A DNA stretch of 64,000 nt from Candidatus Avimonas narfae (lineage in GTDB: Bacteria; Bacillota; Clostridia; Oscillospirales; Acutalibacteraceae). The stretch is taken from NCBI GenBank assembly GCA_904395335.1, contig CAJFNR010000053.1:1-64000 (forward strand), given 5' to 3'. The notes below the pieces were generated by a model. The model was not told where the DNA came from. It did not search any database and saw only the letters and a program-made list of their open reading frames with translations. Shown here piece by piece: positions 44,737 through 52,725 of the stretch (position 1 is its first letter; the number at the start of each line of letters is the position of its first letter). A program made the position numbers and the translations under genes.

Positions 44737-44915
44737 ATCATTCCCTCCTTTTTATGTTTTTCTTTATTTTACCATATAGCACTATTCTATTCAATAATAA
44801 GCTACTGTCATTATGAAATAACCATGCTCCATACCGATCCTATTTTACCGACGGATGGCGTCCGGCATAAATATTCATCATATGCTGGCAATTACAGACC
44901 ATTTTATTTCGTTAT

Positions 44916-46055
44916 TTATATATTTACTATCTCCAGCATATAGTATTTTTGCGGCGCGTCCAGGCCGTTTTCCCACTCCACGCAGGTGAAGCCGCAGCTT
45001 TGAAGCGTGTGCTCCACCTCCGGGTGGGCATAAGCCTCGACGCGCCGGTAGCCCTTCGCCCCGGCGTCCGCGACGGCTTGCCGGATCATTTTGGTGGCAA
45101 TCCCGATCCGGTCAAACTGTGGTCCGAAAACCCCTCCTCCGGCATAACAGGTCAGCAGAAGGACCCGATCCATCGGTTCCTCGCCGGGGGGCAAAAAGCC
45201 CCCGTCCCGGCAGGAGATGTCCTTTGGCAGAATCCCCAGGAACCCGCAGGTCTGCGAGCGCCAGACCGCCTCATATCCCCACCCGCCGAACCGTTGCGCC
45301 GCTTGACGGTGAACAATGCTCTCTGGATCTAGGACGCCTCCGTTGATGACGCAGGGGTGGCGTCCTTTGTCCAGATCCTCCTCGGTCAGGAGACGGACGG
45401 ACACCTCATCGAGGGAGGCCTTGGCCACAGGCTCCGCCCGGCAATCCTCTCCCCCCTCCCGGTTCCCGAACAGCTCCGGATGGCGGTTCGCCATGTCCAC
45501 CAGCTTGTTGATATCGTATCCCCGGTAATGGAATTCCTCCACGGGGCAGGAATCAAGGGACAGCTTTTTGATGGACCCTTCAAAGAACCAGATATTCTCG
45601 AAATCCGTGCTGAAGGCTCCCCATTCCCCCACCTTGCTGTTGGAGAGAGCAACACTGTCGGACCGGCTGCCGTCGAAAGCCATCTGCCGGATGCTCCGTC
45701 CAGTGAGCCTCAGCTGCTCTTCCTCCTCCTTCACACCGGCGGCCTGGGCCAGGGCCTGCCGCGCCTGTACCATATGGTCGGTATGGTGAGCCGCCAACGG
45801 GAACCACCGGCCGTTGAGAAAAAAACCAGCGGCATCGGCTTCCCCTCGGCGGAGCCGTTCCACGTGTTCCCGAACGTATTCCGGCACCTCTTTACTGGGG
45901 GATTCCGCAGAAATGTCCCAGACCCGGTAGAACCGGAACTCCACCGGCACGCCGGTATCCTCGCAAAAGCACCGGACCACCTCCGGAAGTGCAGAGGAGC
46001 ACCCTGTACAGGAATGGGAGGCAACCGTTTCCACCAGCAACCGTTTCATAACCAT
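44916..46055 (-). CDS. Thioredoxin-like / GNAT acetyltransferase fusion protein
   Basis: This 379-residue protein has an N-terminal thioredoxin-like domain (about 1-105) with a SCTGCSS redox motif near residue 17. Its C-terminal part (about 230-370) is GNAT-like: GYEAVWRSQTCGFLGILP, LLLTCYAGGGVFGPQFDRIGIATKMIRQ (cited in part), then YAHPEVEHTLQSCGF. Together they suggest a redox-linked acetyltransferase, but neither substrate nor partner is visible. I chose the ATG at 46055 behind AAAAGGGTGT; the longer version has no site. It stands alone on the minus strand. Confidence 0.7.
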   Translation of the reverse strand: MVMKRLLVETVASHSCTGCSSALPEVVRCFCEDTGVPVEFRFYRVWDISAESPSKEVPEYVREHVERLRRGEADAAGFFLNGRWFPLAAHHTDHMVQARQALAQAAGVKEEEEQLRLTGRSIRQMAFDGSRSDSVALSNSKVGEWGAFSTDFENIWFFEGSIKKLSLDSCPVEEFHYRGYDINKLVDMANRHPELFGNREGGEDCRAEPVAKASLDEVSVRLLTEEDLDKGRHPCVINGGVLDPESIVHRQAAQRFGGWGYEAVWRSQTCGFLGILPKDISCRDGGFLPPGEEPMDRVLLLTCYAGGGVFGPQFDRIGIATKMIRQAVADAGAKGYRRVEAYAHPEVEHTLQSCGFTCVEWENGLDAPQKYYMLEIVNI

Positions 46056-46261
46056 CCATACACCCTTTTCTCTGTATTGCCGCATGGTTGGGATCTCACA
46101 TGCGGGAGGGATCCCCTCCCAGCAGCCTGCGGAAAGCCGCGGTCAGCAGATCCTTGCGAATGCCTTTTCAGGCGCGCCCAGTGTACAGGGCAATGTAATA
46201 TAGCTTTCATCAGAAATTAGCCGAGAGTCCGGCATAGCCGATGACTCAGACCCCATTCAAA
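46056..46261. other. Intergenic region upstream of the repeat pair
   Basis: No gene is supported. GGAGGGATCCCCTCC (46102-46116) is a local palindrome. The rest is transition sequence between the acetyltransferase-like gene and the repeats. Confidence 0.4.
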
Positions 46262-46354
46262 CGGGGAGAAAGCCTCTCCGGCCGTCAGCCAATTCCTCTA
46301 GTCCCATGACATCTTGATCGTTTTCTATCAGGCAAGAGTCCCTGGACACGGTAT
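46262..46354 (+). repeat. Dispersed double-hairpin repeat, copy B1 (degenerate)
   Basis: A decayed copy: GGGGAGAAAGCC, CCGGCCGTCAGCCAATTCCTC, then a loop (CATCTTGATCGTTTTCTATCAGG, cited in part as CATCTTGATCG) and AGTCCCTGGACACGGTATA. It directly abuts copy B2, as D abuts E at 57.9 kb. Confidence 0.7.
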
Positions 46355-46361
46355 AATAAGC

Positions 46362-46452
46362 GTAGAGGGAACCGGCCCGCAAGGACGGCTCCAGGCCCAG
46401 GGACACTAATATAGTTTGATATGAAATATAGAGGCCCTGGGCACAGTATACC
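46362..46452 (+). repeat. Dispersed double-hairpin repeat, copy B2 (short form)
   Basis: It begins GTAGAGGGAACCGGCC, then CCAGGCCCAGGGAC, an A/T-rich loop and GAGGCCCTGGGCACAGTATACC. GCCCAGGG pairs with CCCTGGGC. A TATAAT box lies ~10 bp upstream (46351-46356). The 123-residue minus-strand frame over these repeats is not a gene. 46453-46660 is AT-rich and leads to the next gene. Confidence 0.8.
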
Positions 46453-46669
46453 ATAAAGTCAGGGGAATTGCAGACACATACCCCTTGAGGGGAAGGCTGC
46501 TGAGGGTGCTTATCCATCATATCACCAATACCGTCCCAATAGGTTATTTGCTCAAAATTCGATATGCAAAAACAGCACATTGACGGTTGTAATATGCTCA
46601 CAAAACAAGTAATATTAAAGGTATACATATGTCATATTCTCACCTTGTTTTGATAAGGGAGGGAAGGCC

Positions 46670-47755
46670 ATGAAATACGATAGCCGCATGGGCATTTCCT
46701 ATGATACGCTGTTTTATAGTGCTCTTTGTTTCAATTTTGATAAATTTAAAAAGGACTACTTGGAAAAACACGGTGTGACAGAAGAGGACTTTTCCCTTTA
46801 TTATCATCTTAAGGAATCAATATCCACACCCCCGCCGGAGCTGTATCCCTTTTTTTACTGTGACTTATTAAAGCCTTGTTTCTTATCCAAGCGCCATTTT
46901 TATGATTTTCGCTTTGGGCAGGAGGACTTTATCCCCTTTTTGTCCAGAATGGAAACCGATCCATCATTCAAGCAGTCGGTATTTGAATACTATGTGGGCC
47001 CCTTTACGGGAACGCCTACATGGGAAAATATAGAACTGGTCAAGCAAATCCTACAGATAGACGCTGACCGGGAACTGATTTTACAACTGATTAATCTATT
47101 GACCTCTTTTGAGTCCGTATTGCAAACCCTTCTTTCTTTTCTGAAAAAAACATATTATGCCGTGGTGGATCTCTATGCACAAAATAAAGCATATATCCAG
47201 AATCTTGTACATGACTATAAAACAGATGAATTTTTCGATGCTCTCCTTCTTCAGGAACCCTTTAAGCATTTTCATAAAAATAAGAAATGTAGCCTCGCAA
47301 TTAGCCTTTTAAATATTTCGATCATCCTTCAAAAAGGAACTTTTGAAACAGGATACAAATTTATATTTGGATGTAAATGCTTTCTCTCCTTTGATAGACT
47401 AGATTTTTGCAGAAAAATTCCACCTCAAGAATTGTGTGAGGCTCTTGGCAATCCAATAAAGCATTCCATTCTATTACAACTGAAAGATAAAGAGGCGACT
47501 GCCACCCAACTGTCGGATATTCTCATGTATTCCCGACAAACCGTGAATCGCCATTTGCTTTGGTTATATCATAATTGGCTGATATCCTATTCCAAAACAA
47601 AAGGAACCGGGCCGGAGGTCTATTATCAACTCAATCCGAATTTTGTTTCACTTATAAAAAAGGGATTTACTAAGTATATTGAATTATTTGAAACAGAATC
47701 CATTGGTGAAAAAAGAGAGGATCAGGAAGAAGCTATTGACAACACAAACAGTTAA
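46670..47755 (+). CDS. Winged-helix (ArsR-like) regulator with a long N-terminal domain
   Basis: This 361-residue AT-rich gene encodes a protein whose C-terminal part (about 250-330) is an ArsR-type winged helix: ELCEALGNPIKHSILLQLKD, then EATATQLSDILMYSRQTVNRHLLWL (cited in part) and GPEVYYQLN. The first ~245 residues are helical with many aromatic residues, and no known fold comes to mind; they may sense a signal. ATG behind AAGGGAGGGAAGG. No neighbouring target is obvious. The composition suggests acquisition. Confidence 0.72.
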   Translation: MKYDSRMGISYDTLFYSALCFNFDKFKKDYLEKHGVTEEDFSLYYHLKESISTPPPELYPFFYCDLLKPCFLSKRHFYDFRFGQEDFIPFLSRMETDPSFKQSVFEYYVGPFTGTPTWENIELVKQILQIDADRELILQLINLLTSFESVLQTLLSFLKKTYYAVVDLYAQNKAYIQNLVHDYKTDEFFDALLLQEPFKHFHKNKKCSLAISLLNISIILQKGTFETGYKFIFGCKCFLSFDRLDFCRKIPPQELCEALGNPIKHSILLQLKDKEATATQLSDILMYSRQTVNRHLLWLYHNWLISYSKTKGTGPEVYYQLNPNFVSLIKKGFTKYIELFETESIGEKREDQEEAIDNTNS

Positions 47756-47878
47756 GCGCTTCTTTATAAAAGTATGTTCACAGCCGATTTGTTTTGACTA
47801 CAGCTATTCTAATTTATGAGACAAACACACTAGCACTATGCCAAATCCAGCGCGTGCCAAACACACTTCTTCTCTGCT

Positions 47879-47920
47879 AAAATCAGGGCGATGGTTCTCA
47901 AACCATTGCCCTGATTTTTT
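47879..47920 (+). terminator. Terminator after the winged-helix regulator
   Basis: AAAATCAGGGC-ATGGTT pairs with AACCAT-GCCCTGATTTT with small bulges around a CTCA loop, followed by TTTTTT. It lies 120 bp after the stop and 60 bp before the next gene. Confidence 0.85.
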
Positions 47921-47983
47921 GCGCGCCGAAAATATCCTGTGAAAACGCTGAATATACTACAAACGAGAAAGGAAGGCGGAGAA

Positions 47984-48652
47984 ATGAAGCGGTTAAGGAG
48001 ATGGGCAATCCCGGTTTTGCTGGCTTTCCTTATGTTCTCCTGTGCCGGATGCGGGGACTCGGCGCCGGTCACGGAGGACGAAGGCGGCACGCCGCCTTCC
48101 GGCAGTGTATCCGCGGAAAGCACGCCGGTATACAGCTTCCCTTCCGAAAAGGAGGAGCAAAGCGCCGGCTACAAATTGGGACGGATATACGAGACAATGG
48201 AAGAATTGTTTGAGGCCGCCGACTCCATCATTATCGGCGAGGTGTGCTATCAGGAATTCTATCAGTATGAGGAACAGCGGAGCTCGTATGCTCAGGTATG
48301 GGTGGAGGAGACGCTATACGGGGACCAGCAGCCCCAGAAAATGCTCACCGTGTGTGAGGTGGGGGCCAAATTCGGCAACGGGACGGAGGGGTCCATACTA
48401 CAAATCCCTCTGCTCAGGAAAGGGCAGCGGGTGCTGCTTTTCCTCTTTGAAAATGCGAGGCTCGTCCCCCCGTGGAATAACGGCTGCGCCATTGTCGGGG
48501 AATATCAGGGGAAGTTTTTCTATAATCAGGCGGAGAATGCGTGGTATCACTCCGGGACGCTGGGGACCTATGCCGATGTCCCGGAGGGCATGCGCGATCC
48601 CATATCGGATGCAGATATGCGCCGTTTGATTGACAGCATGGCCAATCAGTAA
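47984..48652 (+). CDS. Lipoprotein of unknown function
   Basis: This 222-residue protein has a lipoprotein signal (RRWAIPVLLAFLMFSCAGC, Cys near residue 23). A Ser/Thr/Glu/Pro-rich linker follows, then a compact beta-rich domain from ~65: ADSIIIGEVCYQEF, SSYAQVWVEETLYGD, LRKGQRVLLFLFENA. This resembles the cupredoxin-like or exporter-associated lipoproteins of Clostridia that test substances leaving the cell, but I cannot fix a family. The ATG follows GGAAGGCGGAGAA. Confidence 0.72.
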   Translation: MKRLRRWAIPVLLAFLMFSCAGCGDSAPVTEDEGGTPPSGSVSAESTPVYSFPSEKEEQSAGYKLGRIYETMEELFEAADSIIIGEVCYQEFYQYEEQRSSYAQVWVEETLYGDQQPQKMLTVCEVGAKFGNGTEGSILQIPLLRKGQRVLLFLFENARLVPPWNNGCAIVGEYQGKFFYNQAENAWYHSGTLGTYADVPEGMRDPISDADMRRLIDSMANQ

Positions 48653-48679
48653 AAGTGGTTTTCTTTATACCACGCAGGC

Positions 48680-48802
48680 GGAGGGAGAATTGGCGGTGCC
48701 GCGAAGCGGGCGGAGGTCGCTCCGACCGACAGCCAATTTCTCCAGGCCCAGGGACTCCTCACATCGTTTGCCATCAGGCATAGAGGCCCTGGGCAAGTAT
48801 AC
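48680..48802 (+). repeat. Dispersed double-hairpin repeat, copy C (long form)
   Basis: The clearest long copy. Stem 1 pairs GGAGAATTGGC with GCCAATTTCTCC and encloses two smaller stems (GCCGC/GCGGC-like and GGTCG/CGACC). Stem 2 pairs GCCCAGGG with CCCTGGGC across a ~32-nt A/T-richer loop. The end is GGCAAGTATACA. TATACC lies 10 bp upstream. Confidence 0.85.
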
Positions 48803-48803
48803 A

Positions 48804-48843
48804 ATAAAAAACCTGCGGTGGGCAATTTGCTCACCGCAGGTTT
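48804..48843 (-). terminator. Terminator of the tRNA cluster
   Basis: On the minus strand, ACCTGCGGTGAGC pairs with the complement (one mismatch) around a short loop and is followed by TTTTTTATT. It begins 3 bp after tRNA-Gln. Confidence 0.88.
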
Positions 48844-48845
48844 GG

Positions 48846-48916
48846 TTGGGATGGCTGGAATCGAACCAGCACGCGCAGAGTCAAAGTCTGCTGTCCTACC
48901 ACTAGACTACACCCCA
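48846..48916 (-). tRNA. tRNA-Gln (anticodon TTG)
   Basis: Acceptor TGGGGTG with CATCCCA (one G-T pair), D-arm AGTCTAGTGGTAGGACA, anticodon stem GCAGA/TCTGC with loop CTTTGAC, T-arm TGCTGGTTCGATTCCAGC. The anticodon TTG reads CAA/CAG. CCA is not encoded. Confidence 0.95.
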
Positions 48917-48952
48917 GTATGACAGGCCGGTGAACGGCCTTGTTTTCAGGGA

Positions 48953-48987
48953 AACAGGGGCACGCGGGTAATCCGTGTGCCCCTGTT
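48953..48987 (-). other. Hairpin between tRNA-His and tRNA-Gln
   Basis: AACAGGGGCAC-CGG pairs with CCG-GTGCCCCTGTT around GTAAT. It has no T-run and is probably a processing stem in the tRNA precursor. Confidence 0.5.
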
Positions 48988-48990
48988 GAG

Positions 48991-49068
<78 letters not shown>

Positions 49069-49076
49069 ATACCTGG

Positions 49077-49150
49077 CGCGCCTGAAGGGACTCGAACCCC
49101 TGACCCTCTGCTTAGAAGGCAGATGCTCTATCCGGCTGAGCTACAGGCGC
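49077..49150 (-). tRNA. tRNA-Arg (anticodon TCT)
   Basis: Acceptor GCGCCTG/CAGGCGC, D-arm AGCTCAGCCGGATAGAGCA, anticodon stem TCTGC/GCAGA with loop CTTCTAA, T-arm CAGGGGTTCGAGTCCCTT. It reads AGA/AGG. It is closely similar to tRNA-Arg(CCT) at 7420. Confidence 0.96.
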
Positions 49151-49232
49151 CTGTCAGGAGCATGCCAGAGGTTGTACTCCCTAAAAGAAAGGGAACGGGC
49201 CGGCCCGCCTCACAGCGGGTGGCCGGTCCCAA

Positions 49233-49306
49233 TGGAGCGGGTGATGGGAATCGAACCCACACAACCAGCTTGGAAGGCTGGGGTTCTACCACTGAACTAC
49301 ACCCGC
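49233..49306 (-). tRNA. tRNA-Gly (anticodon TCC)
   Basis: Acceptor GCGGGTG/CACCCGC, D-arm AGTTCAGTGGTAGAAC, anticodon stem CCAGC/GCTGG with loop CTTCCAA, T-arm GTGGGTTCGATTCCCAT. The discriminator is T and CCA is encoded. A GC-rich inverted repeat (49184-49229) separates it from tRNA-Arg. It is the first gene of the cluster. Confidence 0.96.
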
Positions 49307-49422
49307 GTGCAGCTTTTACAGAGAGACACTCCCCGTACAGCGCTGTTAATCATACCACAGGAGACGCGCTCCTGTCAATATCCGGCAGGGACATTTTCTC
49401 AAAAAGCTGCCGGTTCCACAAC

Positions 49423-49450
49423 AAAGGGCGACCCCGTAGGGCCGCCCTTT
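49423..49450 (-). terminator. Terminator after the second SGNH hydrolase
   Basis: AAAGGGCG pairs with CGCCCTTT around a 12-nt loop with an inner GCC/GGC pairing, followed on the minus strand by TTTGTTG. It is 20 bp after the stop. Confidence 0.65.
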
Positions 49451-49470
49451 ATGTCGAATTGTTGGAACGG

Positions 49471-51408
49471 TTAATTTTTGCTCTTCTTTTTGGTGACCAA
49501 CAGCATAATGGCGGAGATCGCCAGAAGCGCCACATCGATGATAAGCAGCACGATGTTCTCACCGGTCTCCGGGCTGCCGCCCGTGGTCTGTCCGGAACTT
49601 CCGCCGGTGGTATTGACCGTGGCGTCCGTCGCCGTACTGTCTGTCGCGGACGAGTCCGTCGCAGAATCAGTCGATCCCGTGGAGGAGGTATCCTCATGTC
49701 CCAGGAACAAATCCTTGACAATCACCTTGGAAACATCCACGGTACCGGACACATGCCACACATTGAAACGGCCCACATAGGTGTATTCCGGCATATCCAG
49801 TGCGGAAGAAATCAGCTTGCCTGCGTCAATGGCCTCCTGCATAACCGCCGTCAGGTCCAGCGCACCCTTATAGGAACCGGCGGGGACATCGTTGTCATAC
49901 CCGATCTCGGTGCCGTGAGCGCGGGCAATATAACTGCCCAGCTTCAGCACTTCGTTTCCATCCGCCGTGTCCTTGGAAGTACCGAAGGAAACAGTCAGGT
50001 TCCAGCTGCACTCCGCCTCGATATCGTAGTACAGGATATTGCCGGCCAGATCCAAGCTCTGATCCACATAGGTGCTGGTGGAGGTCCAGGGCTGGGCCGA
50101 ATCGTTGGTGCGCACCAGCTCCAGGCCGTCCGCTGTCGGCGTCAGGATCAGGGCCGGCGCCTGGGCATCCTCATAGTCCGCCATCGCGCCACCGGCAGCG
50201 CCGTCCGCCACCTTCCACAGCGAGGCGTCGTTCAGCGGGGCGTCATACACCCGGACATACCCGTCGATGACGGGAGGCTGGGTGGTCGTCGTGGTGGGCA
50301 GGGCGGGGGCTTCCTCTCCCACCATTTTGCTGAGCATCAGATTGCCGATGATGTGGTGCCCCTCAACGCCGGGATGGACGCCGTCGCTGAGATTCTTCAG
50401 CATCTCGGCGCCGTAGGCATCCTGTGCGCTGACATACAGTCCACCGGTTTCCTCCGCCAGGCGGCTAAGCTCCTTGCGGAAGAAGTTCTCGGAATTACAG
50501 TTCCAGCACATGTCGTTGACAATGACCTTACAGCCGGTTTCGGAAACCTTTTGGATGATATAGTCGATTTTCTTGGTGAATTTCGCCTGATTGGCGGCAT
50601 CGTTTTGCTGGAAATGGCTGTCGTTGTAGCCGTGGGCCATGATCAGCACGCCGGACTGACAGGCGAAATCCAGAATGTTATCGGATACGTCGATGAGCTT
50701 GGAGCCGTTGCTGGCATAGTTGTTGATCACCACGCCGTCGGTGTTGTTGTAATAGCCGACGCCGTTGATGGCCACCTTCTTGCCCTCGCTGCTCACCTCA
50801 ATGGTGAAGCTCCTGCTGGCGGGGAAGGCGATATACTCGCTGCGGCCGATCTTGTCGGTCAGCCCCTTCGAGGTATCCACTGTCACAGTTCCCTCGTCGG
50901 TAATGACGTCAAAGGTACCGCCGTCTTCATTGACCTCATAATACACGGTGAAATATTCGTAGTCCTTCTCCACCGTGAAATCCAGCTTGCTCCCCTTCTT
51001 GGAGGCGGACAGGTTGAAGCGACCCAGATTGTCGTCGATCCGCTGCTCGGTCCACTCGCTGCCCCAGCTGGTGTGATGCACCTCCCTGTATGTGCCGCTG
51101 TTGTTCCACATGGTGTTTTCGATGGAGGCAAAGCCGTAGTTTTCGTAGCCCACTTCCTCCCACAGGGACTGTTTGACCAGTGCCAGGTAGCTGTCGTTGT
51201 AAATTTCAGGGGCGTTGGCGCCGTGGCTGATGCTGTCGCCCAGAACGGCAATGGAACGGTTGCCGAACGGATCCTCTTTCGTTACGTCGAAGTAGGGATT
51301 TTGCTCAGCGGAAGCCGGAACCGCTTCCGAAGGAGCCGCCAGCGCCAGACTGGCCGTCAGCACACAAATGCTGGCGATAGCTGACAAAGACGCGATCAAT
51401 TTTTTCAT
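49471..51408 (-). CDS. Cell-wall SGNH hydrolase with SPETG sorting signal
   Basis: This 645-residue secreted protein has a signal peptide (1-24). The SGNH domain follows, with block I VLGDSISHGANA (Ser near 59), an inserted beta module (about 105-215), an AHGYND block and the catalytic pair in LSDGVHPGVEGHH (Asp and His near 340). A carbohydrate-binding-like beta domain (about 400-575) and a Ser/Thr/Asp/Gly linker come next. The end, SPETGENIVLLIIDVALLAI then KKKSKN, is a cell-wall sorting signal: an (S/N/P)PxTG motif, a hydrophobic helix and a basic tail. A sortase should therefore anchor it to peptidoglycan. ATG behind GGAGTGAGATGAGC. Substrate unknown. Confidence 0.88.
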   Translation of the reverse strand: MKKLIASLSAIASICVLTASLALAAPSEAVPASAEQNPYFDVTKEDPFGNRSIAVLGDSISHGANAPEIYNDSYLALVKQSLWEEVGYENYGFASIENTMWNNSGTYREVHHTSWGSEWTEQRIDDNLGRFNLSASKKGSKLDFTVEKDYEYFTVYYEVNEDGGTFDVITDEGTVTVDTSKGLTDKIGRSEYIAFPASRSFTIEVSSEGKKVAINGVGYYNNTDGVVINNYASNGSKLIDVSDNILDFACQSGVLIMAHGYNDSHFQQNDAANQAKFTKKIDYIIQKVSETGCKVIVNDMCWNCNSENFFRKELSRLAEETGGLYVSAQDAYGAEMLKNLSDGVHPGVEGHHIIGNLMLSKMVGEEAPALPTTTTTQPPVIDGYVRVYDAPLNDASLWKVADGAAGGAMADYEDAQAPALILTPTADGLELVRTNDSAQPWTSTSTYVDQSLDLAGNILYYDIEAECSWNLTVSFGTSKDTADGNEVLKLGSYIARAHGTEIGYDNDVPAGSYKGALDLTAVMQEAIDAGKLISSALDMPEYTYVGRFNVWHVSGTVDVSKVIVKDLFLGHEDTSSTGSTDSATDSSATDSTATDATVNTTGGSSGQTTGGSPETGENIVLLIIDVALLAISAIMLLVTKKKSKN

Positions 51409-51614
51409 ATGCTCATCTCACTCCTATTTAAACAGTATAAAAGCCTACATCCCTATACTTTAGCATACGGGAAATCCCCTCCGGCCGCAAGGGGGCGGTC
51501 TGCGGTTCAGCTTGTCCCTAAATGCTTTTTTGACGAGAGGACCCACTTGTTTCCCGCAATTTTTGGATGATTTTCTCATTTTCTTTGCCTCTAGTCCCTT
51601 CGGAGGCCGATTGG
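51409..51614. other. Divergent intergenic region
   Basis: It separates the minus-strand SGNH gene from the plus-strand radical SAM gene. A TATACT box near 51440 on the minus strand may serve the SGNH gene; nothing else stands out. Confidence 0.4.
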
Positions 51615-51643
51615 TTGGCCTGTGCGCGGATTTGTGCTATACT
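51615..51643 (+). promoter_or_regulatory. Promoter of the radical SAM/pyridoxamine kinase operon
   Basis: TTGGCC (51615-51620), 17 bp, TATACT (51638-51643). The transcript would begin with a 5' leader of ~110 nt that contains a perfect 10-bp hairpin, GCCGGACGGC with GCCGTCCGGC (51666-51700). Confidence 0.65.
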
Positions 51644-51760
51644 GGATGTGGAAAAGGGCGGTTGTGCCGGACGGCTGCCGGCGCATCCAAGCCGTCCGGC
51701 CCCTATCCTGTGATTTCAACTTCGTCCGGAGTTTTTCAAGAGTAAAAAGGAGCATCCATT

Positions 51761-52714
51761 ATGGCAGATTTTCAGCACCTGTTCGGCCCCGTGCCTTCCC
51801 GGCGGCTGGGACGCTCGTTGGGCGTCAGCCCCATCCCGGGCAAAACCTGCAATTACGCCTGCATCTACTGCCAGCTGGGGCGCACCGACCACATGACCAA
51901 CACCCGCCAGCCTTTTTACCCCGTGGAGAAAATCACGGGGGAGCTGGATCGCTGGCTGGCCGCCGACAAGGAGCCGGGCGGCGGCTTCGACGTGGTGACG
52001 GTGGTGGGCGAGGGGGAGCCCACCCTGTACGCGGACCTGGGGACCCTGCTGCGGGAGATCCGCCGCCGCACCGACAAGCCGGTGGCCGTCATCACCAACG
52101 GCGCGTTGCTGTACGATCCGGAGGTGGTGCGGGATCTGATGGAGGCGGACATCGTGCTTCCCTCTCTGGACGCCTGGGATGAGGCCACCTTCCGCAAAAT
52201 CGACCGTCCCTACGGGCGGCTGAACTGGGAGGAGACCGTCCGCTCGCTGGCGGACTTCTCCCACCGTTACCACGGCCAGCTCTGGCTGGAGCTGATGCTG
52301 GTGGACGGGGTCAATACCGAGGGGGCATCCGAGGGCTTCCGCCCGCTGCTGGAGAAAATCCGGTACGACCGCCTGTACCTCAACACGCCGGTGCGCCCTC
52401 CCGCCGAGAAAGACGTGCAGCCCGTTCCCCCGGAGCGGCTGCACCGCCTGGCGGAGGAGCTAGGCGGCATCTCCATCGACTCCCTGACCTCCGGCGCCTT
52501 TGCCAGCGAAGCGGCGGACGATTACGAGGCCGTCACCGGCATCATCCGGCGCCATCCCATGAACCAGCACGAAATTGCCGGCTTCCTCGCCTCCCGCGGT
52601 GAAAACGACCCGGCCCCGCTCCTGCGCCGTCTGGAGCAGGACCCGGCGGTGGAGGCTGTAGACTATAAGGGCTTTATCACCTACCGGCTTCGGCCGGAAA
52701 CCAACGCACAGTGA
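51761..52714 (+). CDS. Radical SAM protein (COG0731-like)
   Basis: This 317-residue protein has the radical SAM cluster motif CNYACIYC at about residues 30-37, preceded by PVPSRRLGRSLGVSPIPGKT (cited in part). VVGEGEPTLY and ITNGALLY are typical SAM-barrel strands. The C-terminal part (about 235-317) looks like a winged helix (RRHPMNQHEIAGFLASRGEN), as in the COG0731 Fe-S oxidoreductases. The reaction is unknown. It lies 11 bp before the pyridoxamine kinase gene, with ATG behind AAAAAGGAGCATCC. Confidence 0.85.
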   Translation: MADFQHLFGPVPSRRLGRSLGVSPIPGKTCNYACIYCQLGRTDHMTNTRQPFYPVEKITGELDRWLAADKEPGGGFDVVTVVGEGEPTLYADLGTLLREIRRRTDKPVAVITNGALLYDPEVVRDLMEADIVLPSLDAWDEATFRKIDRPYGRLNWEETVRSLADFSHRYHGQLWLELMLVDGVNTEGASEGFRPLLEKIRYDRLYLNTPVRPPAEKDVQPVPPERLHRLAEELGGISIDSLTSGAFASEAADDYEAVTGIIRRHPMNQHEIAGFLASRGENDPAPLLRRLEQDPAVEAVDYKGFITYRLRPETNAQ

Positions 52715-52725
52715 GGTGTTACCCG

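Noticed and set aside
47836..48123. 95-residue minus-strand frame
   Set aside because: It overlaps a terminator and the start of a lipoprotein gene with a good ribosome site, and has no recognisable features.
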